From positions 264,709,192-264,773,191 of the forward strand of contig NC_081406.1 of the NCBI RefSeq assembly GCF_030272615.1: 64,000 nucleotides of DNA, written 5' to 3'. Below are positions 45,901-53,488 of the stretch, one piece after another (the stretch's first letter is position 1; each line of letters opens with the position of its first letter). Source of the DNA: Cryptomeria japonica. Lineage: Eukaryota; Streptophyta; Pinopsida; Cupressales; Cupressaceae. A program made the translations under genes and the position numbers. Under the pieces are notes generated by a model that saw nothing but the letters and a program-made list of their open reading frames with translations, was not told the origin of the DNA and made no database searches.

Positions 45901-47889
45901 TCAGTATTCGTATCAGATTTCCTTACTTGGAACAGAATTCCAGAATTCATATCAGACTTTGTCATTTCCAATATAAGAAGAGTTGGCATCATTATTGATT
46001 ACATTCTACCTTCTTCGATTAGTATAAAAATTGTTCAATAATCAAGTCTATTGTTAAAGAACTCGAGTTAGAGTTATTCTTAATATAATCAAAGGTATCA
46101 TAGTAAATACCTATATCCATACAACTTGATATAATCCTTTAAAAGCTATTGGTTCCTTGCAATATTGGACATCTTGATCTCTTAGATTGTAGGCAAAATT
46201 TAAGTGACTCGACAAGGGACATTACAATGGGCATACGATGTCTATATGAGTTGATCACTACAGTTTGTGTTCATGCATTGTTTTTGGCATCATACTAACA
46301 TATCTAGGATAAACTTGTTATCATACTATTGTACATAAATTGTATTGTACATATAAGCTCAATTAATGTCTGTCAGTTAAAAGAGAGGTCAGAGATCTCA
46401 TTCAGTCTGCAAGGATGAAGTATTTCTATTATTCTTTATGTGAATAAAGAGCCTCTAATTCCCTTAATTGGATATGTAGGTAGGACCACAAATTGGTTCC
46501 TTGAGGAATAGGTTTGGATCTAGAGATATCTCATGATATAGAAATCTTACCCTATTTACTGTAAGAATGTAAGTTTGTAGGATAGAGTTGTTGCCATTTC
46601 CATGGTTTGGTAAGGTTATGAAGCTAGCGCTTCAAAATTGGAAGAAATTCTTAAGTTATAGAAACTTAGGTGCCACAATGTAATGTGAACAAACATTGAC
46701 AGGAAAGTTAAGAACTAGAACATATTAACTAGTTTGATTATTTTATTTATGTTCCATGAAGTAGACCAATTAAAAGATACATGATATATAACACTTGAAT
46801 AATAATACTATAATCTGTGTGAAGAAAAAAAACCAAAGGTGATTATTACATATGGGTAAAACCTTCCAAATTTAGAGAGGATCTCCAACAAGTGAATGTC
46901 ATCTATCAGCTAGATGAGTCAGATCCAGCATATCTTAATCGGATTATTATTAAGGTATATTAATGTCTCAATGTTAAACAAAAGATCTTTCTCTGACCCA
47001 CTTATTATGGGATAGATTCCTTCTTAGCCTTCAAAAATGTAAGAAATAATACAGAAATCTCAATAAATTAATATTCCATTTTACTTGTTTGATTAACATA
47101 CAGTAATGTATTTTAAATACGCAATTATGATATAAATATCATAATTTAAGACAATATAACTACAATTTCTATCGCATATTTACTTTTTGACATAAAAGTT
47201 GGCATGCTTTTAGATAATCCATCATGTTGCATGTTTCTGAGAAACCAGAAGCAACAGAAACAAGAAAGCTTCAAGCTGTTTCTCTACTCTTCAGGCAACA
47301 CATTAGTTAGTCATACCTGTGATAACATCATCACACCTACTGATAATAGGAAATCTCAAAGATTAAATAAATATAAAACTAATATCTGATAGCACTCAAC
47401 CAAAAGCTCAAGAAACTAGAAATCATTGGATAGAGAGCTGATTCATCCAAAAAAAATTTGAACTAGAGGTCAGATTTGAATAATTTAAGTCAGGCAAGTC
47501 TCTAGAAGATGATGGTCTTGAAGTCATGAAACTGATCTTACCTATAGAGCTCCTTACATACAGAAACTACTTCAACATCCATAGTCTTGAAGTCAAGAAA
47601 CTGATCTTCCTCAATTTGCTGAATCAAAACCTTTTTTGCCTGCACATAAAAGTCTCAGCAAGATATATTTTTTATTTACATCATCTTGCTCAATAACAAG
47701 AATCTCAGTAAAATACAGCTTCATGACCCATTCACAAAAATCAATTAAAAAATCACCTCTGATAATTCTTTTTCTTGTTCCTTCTGAATCTGTTCAACTC
47801 TTTTTTTCAGGTCAGCAAAATCGCCTGGATTTGTATACAGAAAGGATAGAGCTTCAAGCTCTGACTGTCCAATTGAAGATGACATATCA
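17237..47889 (-). CDS. RSH1: RelA/SpoT homolog 1 (RSH1), 3' two thirds, 15 exons
   Basis: A plastid (p)ppGpp-metabolising enzyme of the RSH1 type, partial at its 5' end. Exons in transcript order: 47889-47757, 47639-47542, 36811-36751, 36642-36577, 36490-36434, 36325-36224, 28605-28474, 28313-28182, 28084-27998, 27856-27785, 18991-18905, 18828-18456, 17691-17630, 17535-17467, 17344-17237. All introns are GT-AG, the phases agree and no in-frame stop occurs, giving 545 residues plus stop. Domain order is end of the HD-to-synthetase link, synthetase fold, TGS, an acidic linker and a C-terminal ACT. The protein ends SSFEC; the Arabidopsis protein also ends in Glu-Cys. The HD exons are not found between 47.9 and 64 kb. 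Introns of 10.7, 7.6 and 8.8 kb hold transposons. The intact frame suggests a live gene; expression cannot be judged here. Confidence 0.93.
18992..21827. other. RSH1 intron sequence, unassigned
   Basis: Start of the 8.8-kb intron between 27785 and 18991. It holds an 18-bp direct duplication (ctttgacaaagttagc, near 19715-19745) and GC-richer DNA at 20150-20700 with open frames on both strands that I do not recognise. From about 21640 it has LTR-like features (ccctaattagggtttt, a TATA-like ttatataagg near 21803), but no partner LTR was found. Confidence 0.35.
21836..22303. mobile_element. hAT-type MITE, 468 bp, with 8-bp target duplication
   Basis: It is flanked by GTAAAGGT at 21828-21835 and 22304-22311. 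Its ends are inverted: TTGCATGGGTAC at 21841-21852 against GTACCCATGCAA at 22287-22298. The right end read inward starts CAAGG, as hAT ends often do. The interior is rich in GTCTCC/GGAGAC motifs and encodes nothing. It interrupts LTR-like sequence inside an RSH1 intron. A longer relative lies at about 59831-60568; the two share much of their right halves. Confidence 0.75.
22312..24227. other. RSH1 intron sequence, unassigned
   Basis: Mostly A+G-rich on the plus strand from 23100, with a local direct repeat (caaattacaatgtgtggt, 22535-22570) and scattered repeats of agatttat between 24080 and 24230. No gene or element type recognised. Confidence 0.3.
24237..25212. mobile_element. GC-rich-ended fold-back element, possibly hAT-like
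   Basis: Both ends are dense in GGGACG/CGTCCCC motifs facing each other (24241-24300 and 24985-25210) while the middle is AT-rich. GGAGATTTA occurs at 24228-24236 and again at 25213-25221, which would be a target duplication of 8-9 bp. Related short repeats nearby (agattta) weaken that reading. The layout parallels the GTCTCC-rich hAT MITE at 21836. No transposase coding seen; the plus-strand frame at 24976-25185 is a by-product. Confidence 0.5.
25222..27784. other. RSH1 intron sequence with possible LTR fragment
   Basis: The 151-codon plus frame at 25319-25774 has no recognisable domain. From about 25385 (TGTTGTCTCGGGACTG) the sequence looks like LTR DNA on the plus strand, with a TATA-like gtatatatatg near 25837, but no partner or primer site was found. 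A GCTAGT hexamer is repeated five times at 26535-26564. The rest is unassigned. Confidence 0.35.
26535..26564. repeat. Hexanucleotide microsatellite (GCTAGT)5
   Basis: Five perfect copies of GCTAGT in the large RSH1 intron. In one plus frame it would encode alternating Ala and Ser, but no flanking protein is recognisable. Confidence 0.9.
27785..28605 (-). CDS. RSH1: RSH1 exons: end of synthetase fold and TGS domain
   Basis: Four exons: 28605-28474 (IRTEEMDRIAEKGIAVHYSG), 28313-28182 (VSWLNAIREWQEEFVGNMSP, then LLGSRVFVFTPKGE), 28084-27998 (IKNLPKGATVIDYAYQIHSE, then GNKMISAK) and 27856-27785 (VNGNAVSPFHTLANAEVVEI, then ITDN). Introns are 160, 97 and 141 bp. The FVFTPKGE...LPKGATVIDYAY...GNKM run is the TGS signature. 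The last donor is GTTAGT, weaker than the others, but the join ITDN-GLSS matches the family. Exon 28313-28182 starts GTAAGT right after its acceptor AG. Confidence 0.94.
28606..30617. other. RSH1 intron sequence, unassigned
   Basis: Part of the 7.6-kb intron, upstream of copia element C. No coding match; short minus frames near 28798-28992 do not fit RSH1 or any family I know. Confidence 0.35.
30618..31450 (+). repeat. 5' LTR of copia element C (833 bp)
   Basis: It starts TGTTGAAATTATAG and ends ACTAACA right before the primer site. A TATA box (catatatatacaaag, near 30872) and a hairpin CCTCCacgtGGGAGG near 31342 lie in the expected promoter and transcript-start regions. Its first 200 bp or so recur at 35127. 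It lies inside an RSH1 intron, in opposite orientation to RSH1. Confidence 0.92.
31451..31467 (+). other. Primer binding site of element C
   Basis: TGGTATCAGAGCAGGTT directly follows the LTR, the initiator tRNA-Met site, identical to that of element A. Confidence 0.92.
31468..33440 (+). other. Decayed internal region of element C
   Basis: It occupies the place of gag, protease and integrase, but no conserved motif survives and it is full of stops. It may be rearranged; the normal gag-integrase span is longer. Confidence 0.45.
33441..34704 (+). pseudogene. Ty1/copia RT and RNase H (element C), decayed
   Basis: RT fragments in several frames include KETFDLAA, GWKLDIKTVFL, KALYGLKQ and AWYEKIDKYL, followed by LALEFEMKDLGLMHYF. 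The RNase H part (34103-34555) is better kept: KHAHLVATKDILRYLQ, FDSDWEE, SVVISCASRYQSSIALSTTE and AEYIASSVKQ. The last stretch, VLTKPLAREKFVYFRERLGV, runs to 34704 in another frame. The YVDD box is not readable. It ends just before a hairpin array and the polypurine tract. Confidence 0.88.
34725..35085 (+). repeat. Array of hairpin-forming repeats between pol and 3' LTR of element C
   Basis: Six units carry a near-constant loop (ctctgcgggcaatgcaa, 15-17 nt) closed by stems: TCCACC/GGTGGA (34725-34753), GTCACC/GGTGAC (34754-34782), CCACC/GGTGG (34826-34850), TCACC/GGTGG (34898-34924), ATCCATC/GGTGGAT (34925-34955) and ATCCATC/GATGGAT (35035-35065). Three other hairpin types each occur twice: CTTCTC/GAGAAG (34791-34805, 34860-34875), GAGGT/ACCTC (34809-34823, 34880-34894) and ATCATG/CATGAT or ATCATGG/CCATGAT (34956-34976, 35066-35085). 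Stem changes are compensatory, which suggests the folded RNA matters. Function unknown. Overlapping open frames look incidental. Confidence 0.85.
35118..35126 (+). other. Polypurine tract of element C
   Basis: AAGAGGGAG stands directly before the 3' LTR start TGTTG, as expected for plus-strand priming. Confidence 0.9.
35127..35362 (+). repeat. 3' LTR of element C, truncated after about 236 bp
   Basis: It matches the start of the 5' LTR closely, with few substitutions and an extra 40-bp or so internal duplication around ggcaagacctatataatg. The match stops at gatcctattctt (35362), where the 5' LTR continues ggcgcc. The remaining 600 bp of LTR and the right target duplication are absent, so a deletion or rearrangement has removed them. 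Confidence 0.88.
35363..36223. other. RSH1 intron sequence with possible retroelement junction
   Basis: It contains a short direct repeat (ttgaaacggat, 35362 and 35388). An aagggagga-TGTAC join near 35592 resembles a polypurine tract meeting an LTR, but no partner was found. No coding match. Confidence 0.3.
36224..36811 (-). CDS. RSH1: RSH1 exons: synthetase fold
   Basis: Four short exons: 36811-36751 (SIYKRILETKGSINEVNEIA), 36642-36577 (LRIILKPKRSDKGASVLCSA), 36490-36434 (ICYHVLGLVHGIWTPIPRA) and 36325-36224 (MKDYIATPKPNGYQSLQTKV, then VIPFL and VEVQ), with introns of 86-108 bp. These align throughout with the RelA/SpoT synthetase domain. The Tyr of NGYQSL and the Glu of EVQ are kept. The His that normally follows QSL is Gln (codon at 36277-36275) and the next position but one is Lys. 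RSH1 proteins of flowering plants are generally regarded as mainly hydrolases, so a relaxed synthetase site would not be surprising. Confidence 0.93.
36812..40078. other. RSH1 intron sequence, unassigned
   Basis: First 3.3 kb of the 10.7-kb intron (transcript 3' side). No gene or element recognised apart from the tandem repeat at 39565-39800. A GTAAG-like string at 38157-38163 is not next to any RSH1-like coding. Confidence 0.35.
39565..39800. repeat. Degenerate tandem repeat, 60-66 bp unit
   Basis: A phrase like gatagatg...gggtttag..ggctttcaccaata recurs with spacing 66 and 60 bp (anchors near 39615, 39681 and 39741). Copies are diverged. The minus open frame over it is a by-product. Confidence 0.6.
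40079..42747 (+). repeat. 5' LTR of the PDS5-carrying element, interrupted
   Basis: Left part 40079-40244 and right part 42023-42747, about 890 bp without the insert. It matches the 3' LTR in blocks such as tatcgctgtc, atacaactcctcacatcatg and gatcagccaagtaagag-like sequence. It ends aagggacatta, where the 3' copy reads aagggacattaca. Confidence 0.8.
40245..42022 (+). mobile_element. Nested solo LTR, 1778 bp, with 5-bp target duplication
   Basis: It begins TGTAATGTCCC and ends GGGACATGACA, a near-perfect inverted pair, and is flanked by GATTA on both sides (40240-40244 and 42023-42027). The 3' LTR of the host element holds the unoccupied site, with one GATTA at 45340-45344. No primer site, polypurine tract or coding was found inside, so I read it as a solo LTR left by recombination. 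Its middle is rich in TATTAT-type simple sequence. The minus open frame at 40966-41199 is unrecognised. Confidence 0.85.
42748..42760 (+). other. Degenerate primer binding site of the PDS5-carrying element
   Basis: gtatcagagct follows the 5' LTR and lacks the first bases of the usual TGGTATCAGAGC. It supports plus orientation. Confidence 0.6.
42807..43495 (+). pseudogene. Captured PDS5-like cohesin-cofactor fragment, intron-free
   Basis: The first frame (42807-43190) starts at an ATG and gives FARSLYEAGNKLRTQLQ, LKLVEECLIHIEESSSEVLD, HCDEEIKLRVISCLSEIMRI and PYDDDMMKEVVHLIVDSFKD, which follow the N-terminal repeats of plant PDS5 proteins in order. After a frameshift and a stop near 43190 it continues with IFLVDLGLQGLVHDMFHHFF and, after a second shift near 43400, VFKQCEEKLKPPL, again in PDS5 order. 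PDS5 binds the cohesin ring and regulates sister-chromatid cohesion. The absence of introns over about 690 bp points to capture from spliced RNA. It begins only about 45 bp past the primer site and is not functional as read. Confidence 0.82.
43496..45204 (+). pseudogene. Rest of the insert: acidic low-complexity and unrecognised frames
   Basis: Frame 43362-44180 continues past the PDS5-like part into an acidic, Ser/Asn-rich stretch (VVHVENEGSN, EDYEADINAKL, MDERSNLSNESESKD). PDS5 proteins also have an acidic, low-complexity second half, so this may be more of the same transcript, but that cannot be shown by eye. Frames at 44245-44436 (WNEKAKHAKLIASQARKK) and 44842-45204 (NPLFELNKEVLHECCDEIED, LHDGGLLHSMIEVNKLC) are separate and unrecognised. 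None looks like gag or pol. Confidence 0.45.
45180..46226 (+). repeat. 3' LTR of the PDS5-carrying element
   Basis: It pairs with 40079-42747 minus its insert. The left edge is uncertain (about 45180-45240); the right edge, GGGACATTACA, is clear. The empty GATTA site of the nested solo LTR is at 45340-45344. The two LTRs differ at many positions, so the insertion is old. Confidence 0.75.
46227..47541. other. RSH1 intron sequence, unassigned
   Basis: AT-rich intron DNA between the LTR element and the next RSH1 exon. No coding match in either strand. Confidence 0.35.
47542..47889 (-). CDS. RSH1: RSH1 exons: helical link before the synthetase fold
   Basis: Two exons, 47889-47757 and 47639-47542, with a 117-bp intron. 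The first carries SELEALSFLYTNPGDFADLK and QKEQEKELSE, the second AKKVLIQQIEEDQFLDFK and VCKELY, all aligning with the RSH1 segment between the HD and synthetase domains. The first exon contains an ATG (47885-47883), but the upstream sequence has a pyrimidine stretch, a CTAAG branch-like site and an acceptor CTAG, and the homology starts mid-protein. I therefore read it as an internal exon and not a start. Its exact 5' edge (47889) is the least certain junction. Confidence 0.88.
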
Positions 47890-48592
47890 CTAGATGCTCA
47901 GGAATCAGAACTTTACAAAAACAACTTAGTTGAGAAGATAACAAATTGTCGTTCTAAGGAATCATTATCATCCAGATTTTTGAGAAAAGAGTGATGATAT
48001 GCAATTAAACTGAAACTGATGAAATTCTTAGTAAATGCACAGAAAGCAACAACAAAAAACTTGCAAATGTACAGTTAAAACATGATACCAAGAATTGGGA
48101 AAAAATCTGAATGTTATTGAATCAAATGTTTACACATCCCCAACCACCGAATCCAACATCAACATGGGTGTTTTGTTTTCAAAATATCATTCAATAAAGT
48201 TACAAAAAAGGGCCATTTAGGCAAGCATTAAAAATGAATTTATCCTACCCACCTTGCAAAGTGGGAATGTGGTTACAAGAATGGGGAGGGGAGAGGATTT
48301 TAAATCAGATTAGTGAGTATATGGATAAGGGTATGACCATACGATATATAAAAATAGTCACCATATTAGAGTTTCCTGATAACTACGCAATTTAGCAAAA
48401 TGAAAATAGAGAGAAAACATACTGATTATGGAGTTTCTAAAAGAAGCTCACATTAATACAACTACTATAAATAATAGAATCAGGTTGCCCATAGTCACCA
48501 ATCATTATTTCCTTGTTTCTATCAACAAGTGCAAATAGGCAGACTGGAAAACAATAATAAACTATAAAGCAATTTTCCTATTTATTTTACAC
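47890..48592. other. Sequence upstream of the first visible RSH1 exon
   Basis: Presumed intron. The first 50 bases, read on the minus strand, have a pyrimidine-rich stretch and a branch-like CTAAG before the acceptor. No RSH1 HD-domain coding here. Confidence 0.4.
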
Positions 48593-48768
48593 ATCCATGA
48601 TTTTAGAAAGGCTATGACTGCTTTCTTAAGTTATTTCAACCTTCATTATAGCTTAATACCCAGAAGGCACCCACACTTCAATCCATGATTTTAGAAAGGC
48701 TATGACTGCTTTCTTAAGTTATTTCAACCTTCATTATAGCATAATACCCAAAAGGCACCCAAATGCCC
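48593..48768. repeat. Tandem duplication, 88-bp unit
   Basis: The block starting atccatgattttagaaagg at 48593 recurs from 48681 with only a few differences, mostly toward the end of the unit. No coding. Confidence 0.9.
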
Positions 48769-51675
48769 TTACAAAATTTAGGTACCTGCATAAACAAAAT
48801 ATTTACAAATACTAAAAAGTTTTGTCATCATTTTTGCACAGGGAAAGCCATACAGAAACACTCATTGAGCATTCTAAAATAATTCTCTAAGTTACCGGTT
48901 CCAGCATGGGTGCGGGTACGGGTACTAGAACCCAATACAATGGTACTGTAATTTTTTTCCCTTGGGTATGGGTACGGGTATATATATATATAATCAAGAT
49001 TATAAATTATAATAACAATGATACTCATAACTACCAATAAATAGAACTTTTTATATATATTATAGTATATTATATTAATATTTATAAATATTTATTCATT
49101 TTTTATAATAAAATTTCGGCTTCGGCCTTTTACCGATCAAAAAAAAAAAAAAAAAATTATAAATAGAATATATAATCTATAGTACATTAAATATTATATT
49201 ATATAATATATTAGATTTAATATATTAAAAATAGAATATGTTATCTATAGTATATTATGTTAGATAGAAAATGTGACAAATACTCACAACGACCTGCTGC
49301 TGATGACCCATCAAATGGGGGGCATAAGCTGGTCCGTACTGTGATGTCGAAGTCGTTGGATCTGTCGGAATATGTGAACCTTTGGGACATGTTAGAGACA
49401 AGGGAATGGCCTTAGGGAAGTCAGCGACAGGATTTTGGAGACTAGGAGTCAGAGCTTCATTTGGAATTCAAAGCCAGACCCTAAGTGAACCTGGGGCCAT
49501 CCCAAACCAAAACCGAACCTGTCCCATAATTCTGCTATACAAAGGCCTAAACAACCAAACCTGGCAACTCGGATAATTCTTAATCTGGGAGGTTGAACAG
49601 GTTGAACACTGGAGTTGCTTCACAAAAGAAAACTCTACATTACTTTATCCAAATCAAAGCTACTATTAGCAACCATTTCATTGGATCAAAGCCAATCATC
49701 CAACATTTCTCAAATGGCACAAATGTATTCATAGCCAAGGTTGTCTGTCGAACAATTCTATTAAAAATAGTGAGCATACACAAAAAATAATAATCATGCC
49801 ATAATTTCACCAAATTGATAGCAGTATACTATATTATCATTCATCAAAATAATTTTTCATCAGCATCCATTGGCTTATAAGCTTGGAGTTCCCTATACCA
49901 AAAACTTCTCCACCCAGCTAACTACCACAAAAACAACATTTGCTTTAACTAACTATTTATAGTATTTATTTACCTAACCTATATTTACTATACCATGGTG
50001 TAATATTCCAACATTCCCCACCTCATTACCCCAAAACCAAACAAAATCACATATCCATCAAAAGCTTATGTTTGAAAATAGTTCTTCAAACAACTAGAAC
50101 TCCATCAAGTTACATCATAACTCTCATAAAAGTGTTGCTCCAAAGCTGAATTCCCAAGTTCACAAATTCCACATCCCCGATACAAATCTCCCAAATGATT
50201 GGACAACCATGCATGTTCAGCTGCATTCACAAGATCCACAAACTCACAAATTATCTAGCAGCCCTCCATACTGAGTTCATCTACATTAGATCCCTTGTTG
50301 GCTTCAATGTGTAGACTTCAAAACTTAATTAGGGACAAAATGAAGAACTGGTGCTTCTCATGCAAACTACCATCTCTGACCAAAAAGCTAGCTCAAGATA
50401 GAGAAATTCCTCCAACCTCCTCTTTAACATCTTTATTCTCTATCTGCCTAATGTAGCGTAAATGCCTCCAAGTGTACAATCAAAGTTTCCAAACATATTT
50501 GTAAATCCCACGAAACAATGGGATGTCCAATTCAACTAAAAGTGCATCTTTTTTTTAAAAATATAAAATGAAAAGACATTGATGGGATTCAAACTTCAAA
50601 TGTCTCATGTTAGAAATAATAAGAACTATTTTAGCACTTGCCTATATTTTAAATATATATCTATTGTACAAGTATAGTTAATTTAATACCACTCGAGTTT
50701 TGATCAAGTGATCTCCCACATAACACTATTTTTTATAAACTTCTCTCTCCAATGATGTTATGCCTATGTTCCCCATGGATCTGTCCCTAAGATTATTTGC
50801 TTTGTACCTGCACCAAGAATATTGGAGGGATGCCTCTGAAAGGTCCCCCAACCATCTCCAAGAAGAAAAAAATTGTCCTCATTAACCCAAAAATACGCAG
50901 ATGCCTAGACATCCCTAATTGTCCCCATGGCAAAACACTTGACATCATCATTTTAATGTTTTTTTGTGGGCCTTCACACCACACTTAGCCCTAGATGAGT
51001 AAAAGAGACCTCCTCCTTCCATTCTCATTCATTTTTATATGCCAAAAAAATGTAGCTAAATTGGAGGGAAAAAAGCCACTTTGAGTAGGGTTTGAAGGTG
51101 TAGTTAGAGAAATCAAAACAAGGGTAGCATTAGTGAGCAGCGAGCAATGATAGAACAAAATAAGTAGAAGAGGTAAATGATTCTTTGCATTTGTTTTTTT
51201 CCACTGATCTTTTCAAATTGTAAATAAAGAATTGTTTGATTTTCTTTTTTTCAATCTTAAGTTTACACTTGCATTGTTTTTTAACAAAACATCGGCAGCA
51301 GCAATGAGAGTAATGAACATAAAATGAACAAAAGAGATCTTAGAGTTCCAACCTCTATAATGTCCACTTCTCAGACTTAGTCAATTTGGTGACAATTAGC
51401 CTATTTCCTAAGTTCGCATAGGCTAATTGGGAAGGGAAAGGGGACTCCAAAGATTTTGTAGAGCACAAGTTCAGTATTCTTTGGTTTCTATTAGTTGCAA
51501 TGAGCTCAACTTGCAGTGGGGATCGCAATGACACCTTCAGAAGTGTTTTCTTACTCTTGGGGTGTTCTCCAGACTTCTTGGAGATCATGTCTATTTAGAA
51601 AATCACTAAATTGACACCCATCATCATCAACTTCAGTTTCTTCATGGCATGCTCATAATTGGGCTCTGATGTCGT
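48769..51675. other. Unassigned DNA with AT-rich core
   Basis: It holds a cggttccagcatgggtgcgggtacggg patch near 48897-48925 that resembles the ends of the hAT MITE family at 21836, and very AT-rich repeated sequence at 49040-49260. Beyond 49260 I see no recognisable gene. Frames at 49382-49576 (+) and 51355-51588 (-) match nothing I know. Confidence 0.35.
49110..49157 (+). repeat. Truncated SINE-like 3' tail
   Basis: ttcggcttcggcctttta then ccgatc and an A run of about 19. The same tail ends the full copy at 62681-63342 on the other strand. The 5' part is missing, as is common for SINE or LINE copies. Confidence 0.6.
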
Positions 51676-52912
51676 TGTAACACTTCCTGCCACTCTGGTG
51701 AATTAATTTAATTATTCACTTAAGTTCTAATTATTTATTATTATTCAACAACTTAAGTGTAATATCAATTTTTAAAAGATGTTTATGACCCTCAAGTTGG
51801 ATGCCTAGGAGATAAGGGGCCTTTTTACATTAAAAAGATTATTAATTGTTTAAAAAGTCATTTGAATGGGATAATTAATTAATTTATATTTTTAAATTGG
51901 GTATTTTCCCTCCAAAAGCTATAAAAGGAGGTTGAGTGGTCTCGTTTGCTCATATACTATTATTGATATTATTATGCTATCAGATTGAACCTATGAGTTC
52001 TTCCACAATCTTCAAAGAACAAAAACCCTCTCTAGATGTCTAGTTTTGGATTTGAAAGATAATCCCTAGCTAAACAGGTGTGATTTCATTTCAGGAATCA
52101 CCATTGTGCATATTGAAGTTGCAGTTTGTAGTTCCCAGCTATGGCAGATTTTGATGTGTTTTAGCTTGCTGATTTTGGAAAGTTTACCTTCATACTTCCA
52201 GAGTTTTCTTGCAAGTTTCTTGGTGGATTATTCTCTTGTTGGGCCTTACCATTCAAGAGGGTTTATTTTCAGTTTTAGGAAGCACGTTTGGTGCCGATTG
52301 TGATTCATTGTGTTTCAAACTAAGATAATATGAAACTATAGATCTGGCCACCACATTGGGAGCTGATTCTTTGCTGATTCAAAAGGGTTAGGAGTGACAT
52401 TGATGTCTTGTATGGTCAGGTACAAGCTGTAGCGGTTCCAATCCTTGGCACATGAGCTAAACAATAAATCACCTCTCTTTTGGGGATTTTTCCTGCTCAT
52501 TAGTTGGTGTCAAGGTTTATCGATGCTGTTTAAACACTAGTTAAGTTGTAATTCATCATTTTGGCTGAGTTTGTGAGTGATTCATAAGCTGGTTGGTGCA
52601 TATCCAGCACTACCAAATTATATTAGACCTGCTCAGAAGTTGTCACCAGCAAGAAGCGAAACATTTCAGGCCTATGTCAGCATATTCTGCAACATTCTCA
52701 CAAGGTACTTTAAAGTAGTTTCCAGTTTGGTGTTTGTTCATGCTATTTGGAGTTGACTTGGAGTTGTTATATGCCATTGCTATTACCGATTTCTATATCA
52801 GCAGATAACCCACTTCACATTTGATGATAAATATTGCTCCTGGACTAATGTTGTAGAGCTTTAGACGGTCACACCACCAAATTCATTATTTCCATACACT
52901 TGGATTGTAACA
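51676..52912. repeat. Possible LTR, about 1.24 kb
   Basis: The left end is TGTAACAC and the right end TTGTAACA, compatible with TG...CA LTR ends. A TATA-like ctataaaagg at about 51919-51928 suggests plus orientation. Against that, the bases to the left (ggctctgatgtcg) look like the complement of a tRNA-Met primer site, which suggests minus orientation. No matching target duplication or second LTR. The limits are tentative. Confidence 0.35.
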
Positions 52913-53040
52913 TTCGATGGTAATACCATCAGTGAATCTATTTTGGTTATTATTGATATTTACCCAACTAAACAAGTGGTTTTATAATCACCCAACACTG
53001 GACAAGTAGAAGGAGCTTGCTATTTACTTTAAGTTGTATA

Positions 53041-53150
53041 AGCTTTCCCACTGTTAATGGATGTGCCCCAATTGTTATTTAATTTTAGTTTAAATGAGCT
53101 TTCCCACTGAAAAGTGGATGTGCCCCTAAGCTTTTCCATAAAAATGGATG
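53041..53150 (+). repeat. Second hairpin array, three units
   Basis: The frame gctttc-hairpin-atgtgcc occurs three times: CCAcT/ATGG (53048-53060, one bulge), CCACT-gaaa-AGTGG (53104-53117) and TCCAT-aaaa-ATGGA (53135-53148). The stem differs between units two and three but still pairs. It resembles in style the array at 34725. Its parent element is not identified. Confidence 0.65.
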
Positions 53151-53488
53151 TGCCTTTGTAATTCCTGTCAAATAAGCAGATGTTTACTTTTCTATATTGC
53201 ATGCATTTTGCTGAATAAAGTGGTTTGGCCAGCTTTCCACCTAATGCTTTCATTTCAGCATTTGCTTTCAATTTAGTTGCATTCTGGAACACCGTCTCTC
53301 CCCTTGCCCTACTCAAGATCTAGGTGATTAGAAAGTGGAAAGAAATTTGTTAGCTTTTCATTTCAGTTGGAAGCTAACACATTTTTTTATTTTTTTAAAA
53401 AATTGAGGTTGGTTATTACAACCTCACCTAGGGGTTCATCAGGGTGTAGGAGTTATGTGGGTGGAGAACAACCACACAACTCATTTGA

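Larger units (their letters stand above)
40079..46226 (+). mobile_element. LTR element without recognisable gag-pol, carrying a PDS5-like insert
   Basis: A complete LTR element in an RSH1 intron, oriented opposite to RSH1. It starts TGTAATAACCC (40079), ends GGGACATTACA (46226) and is flanked by acggg (40074-40078) and atggg (46227-46231), a target duplication with one mismatch. The two LTRs match over long blocks. A degenerate tRNA-Met primer site follows the 5' LTR. The 2.4-kb interior shows no gag, protease, RT or integrase, so any mobility would depend on another element's proteins. It resembles the LARD class in layout. A solo LTR is nested in the 5' LTR. Confidence 0.82.

Noticed and set aside
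47883-47885. ATG in the first visible RSH1 exon as a true start codon
   Set aside because: Homology begins in mid-protein, and a pyrimidine-rich stretch and acceptor precede the exon. A transit peptide and HD domain would be missing.
51355-51588. 77-codon minus ORF next to a primer-site-like sequence, as gag
   Set aside because: The protein shows no gag motif, and the orientation of the adjoining LTR-like block is ambiguous.
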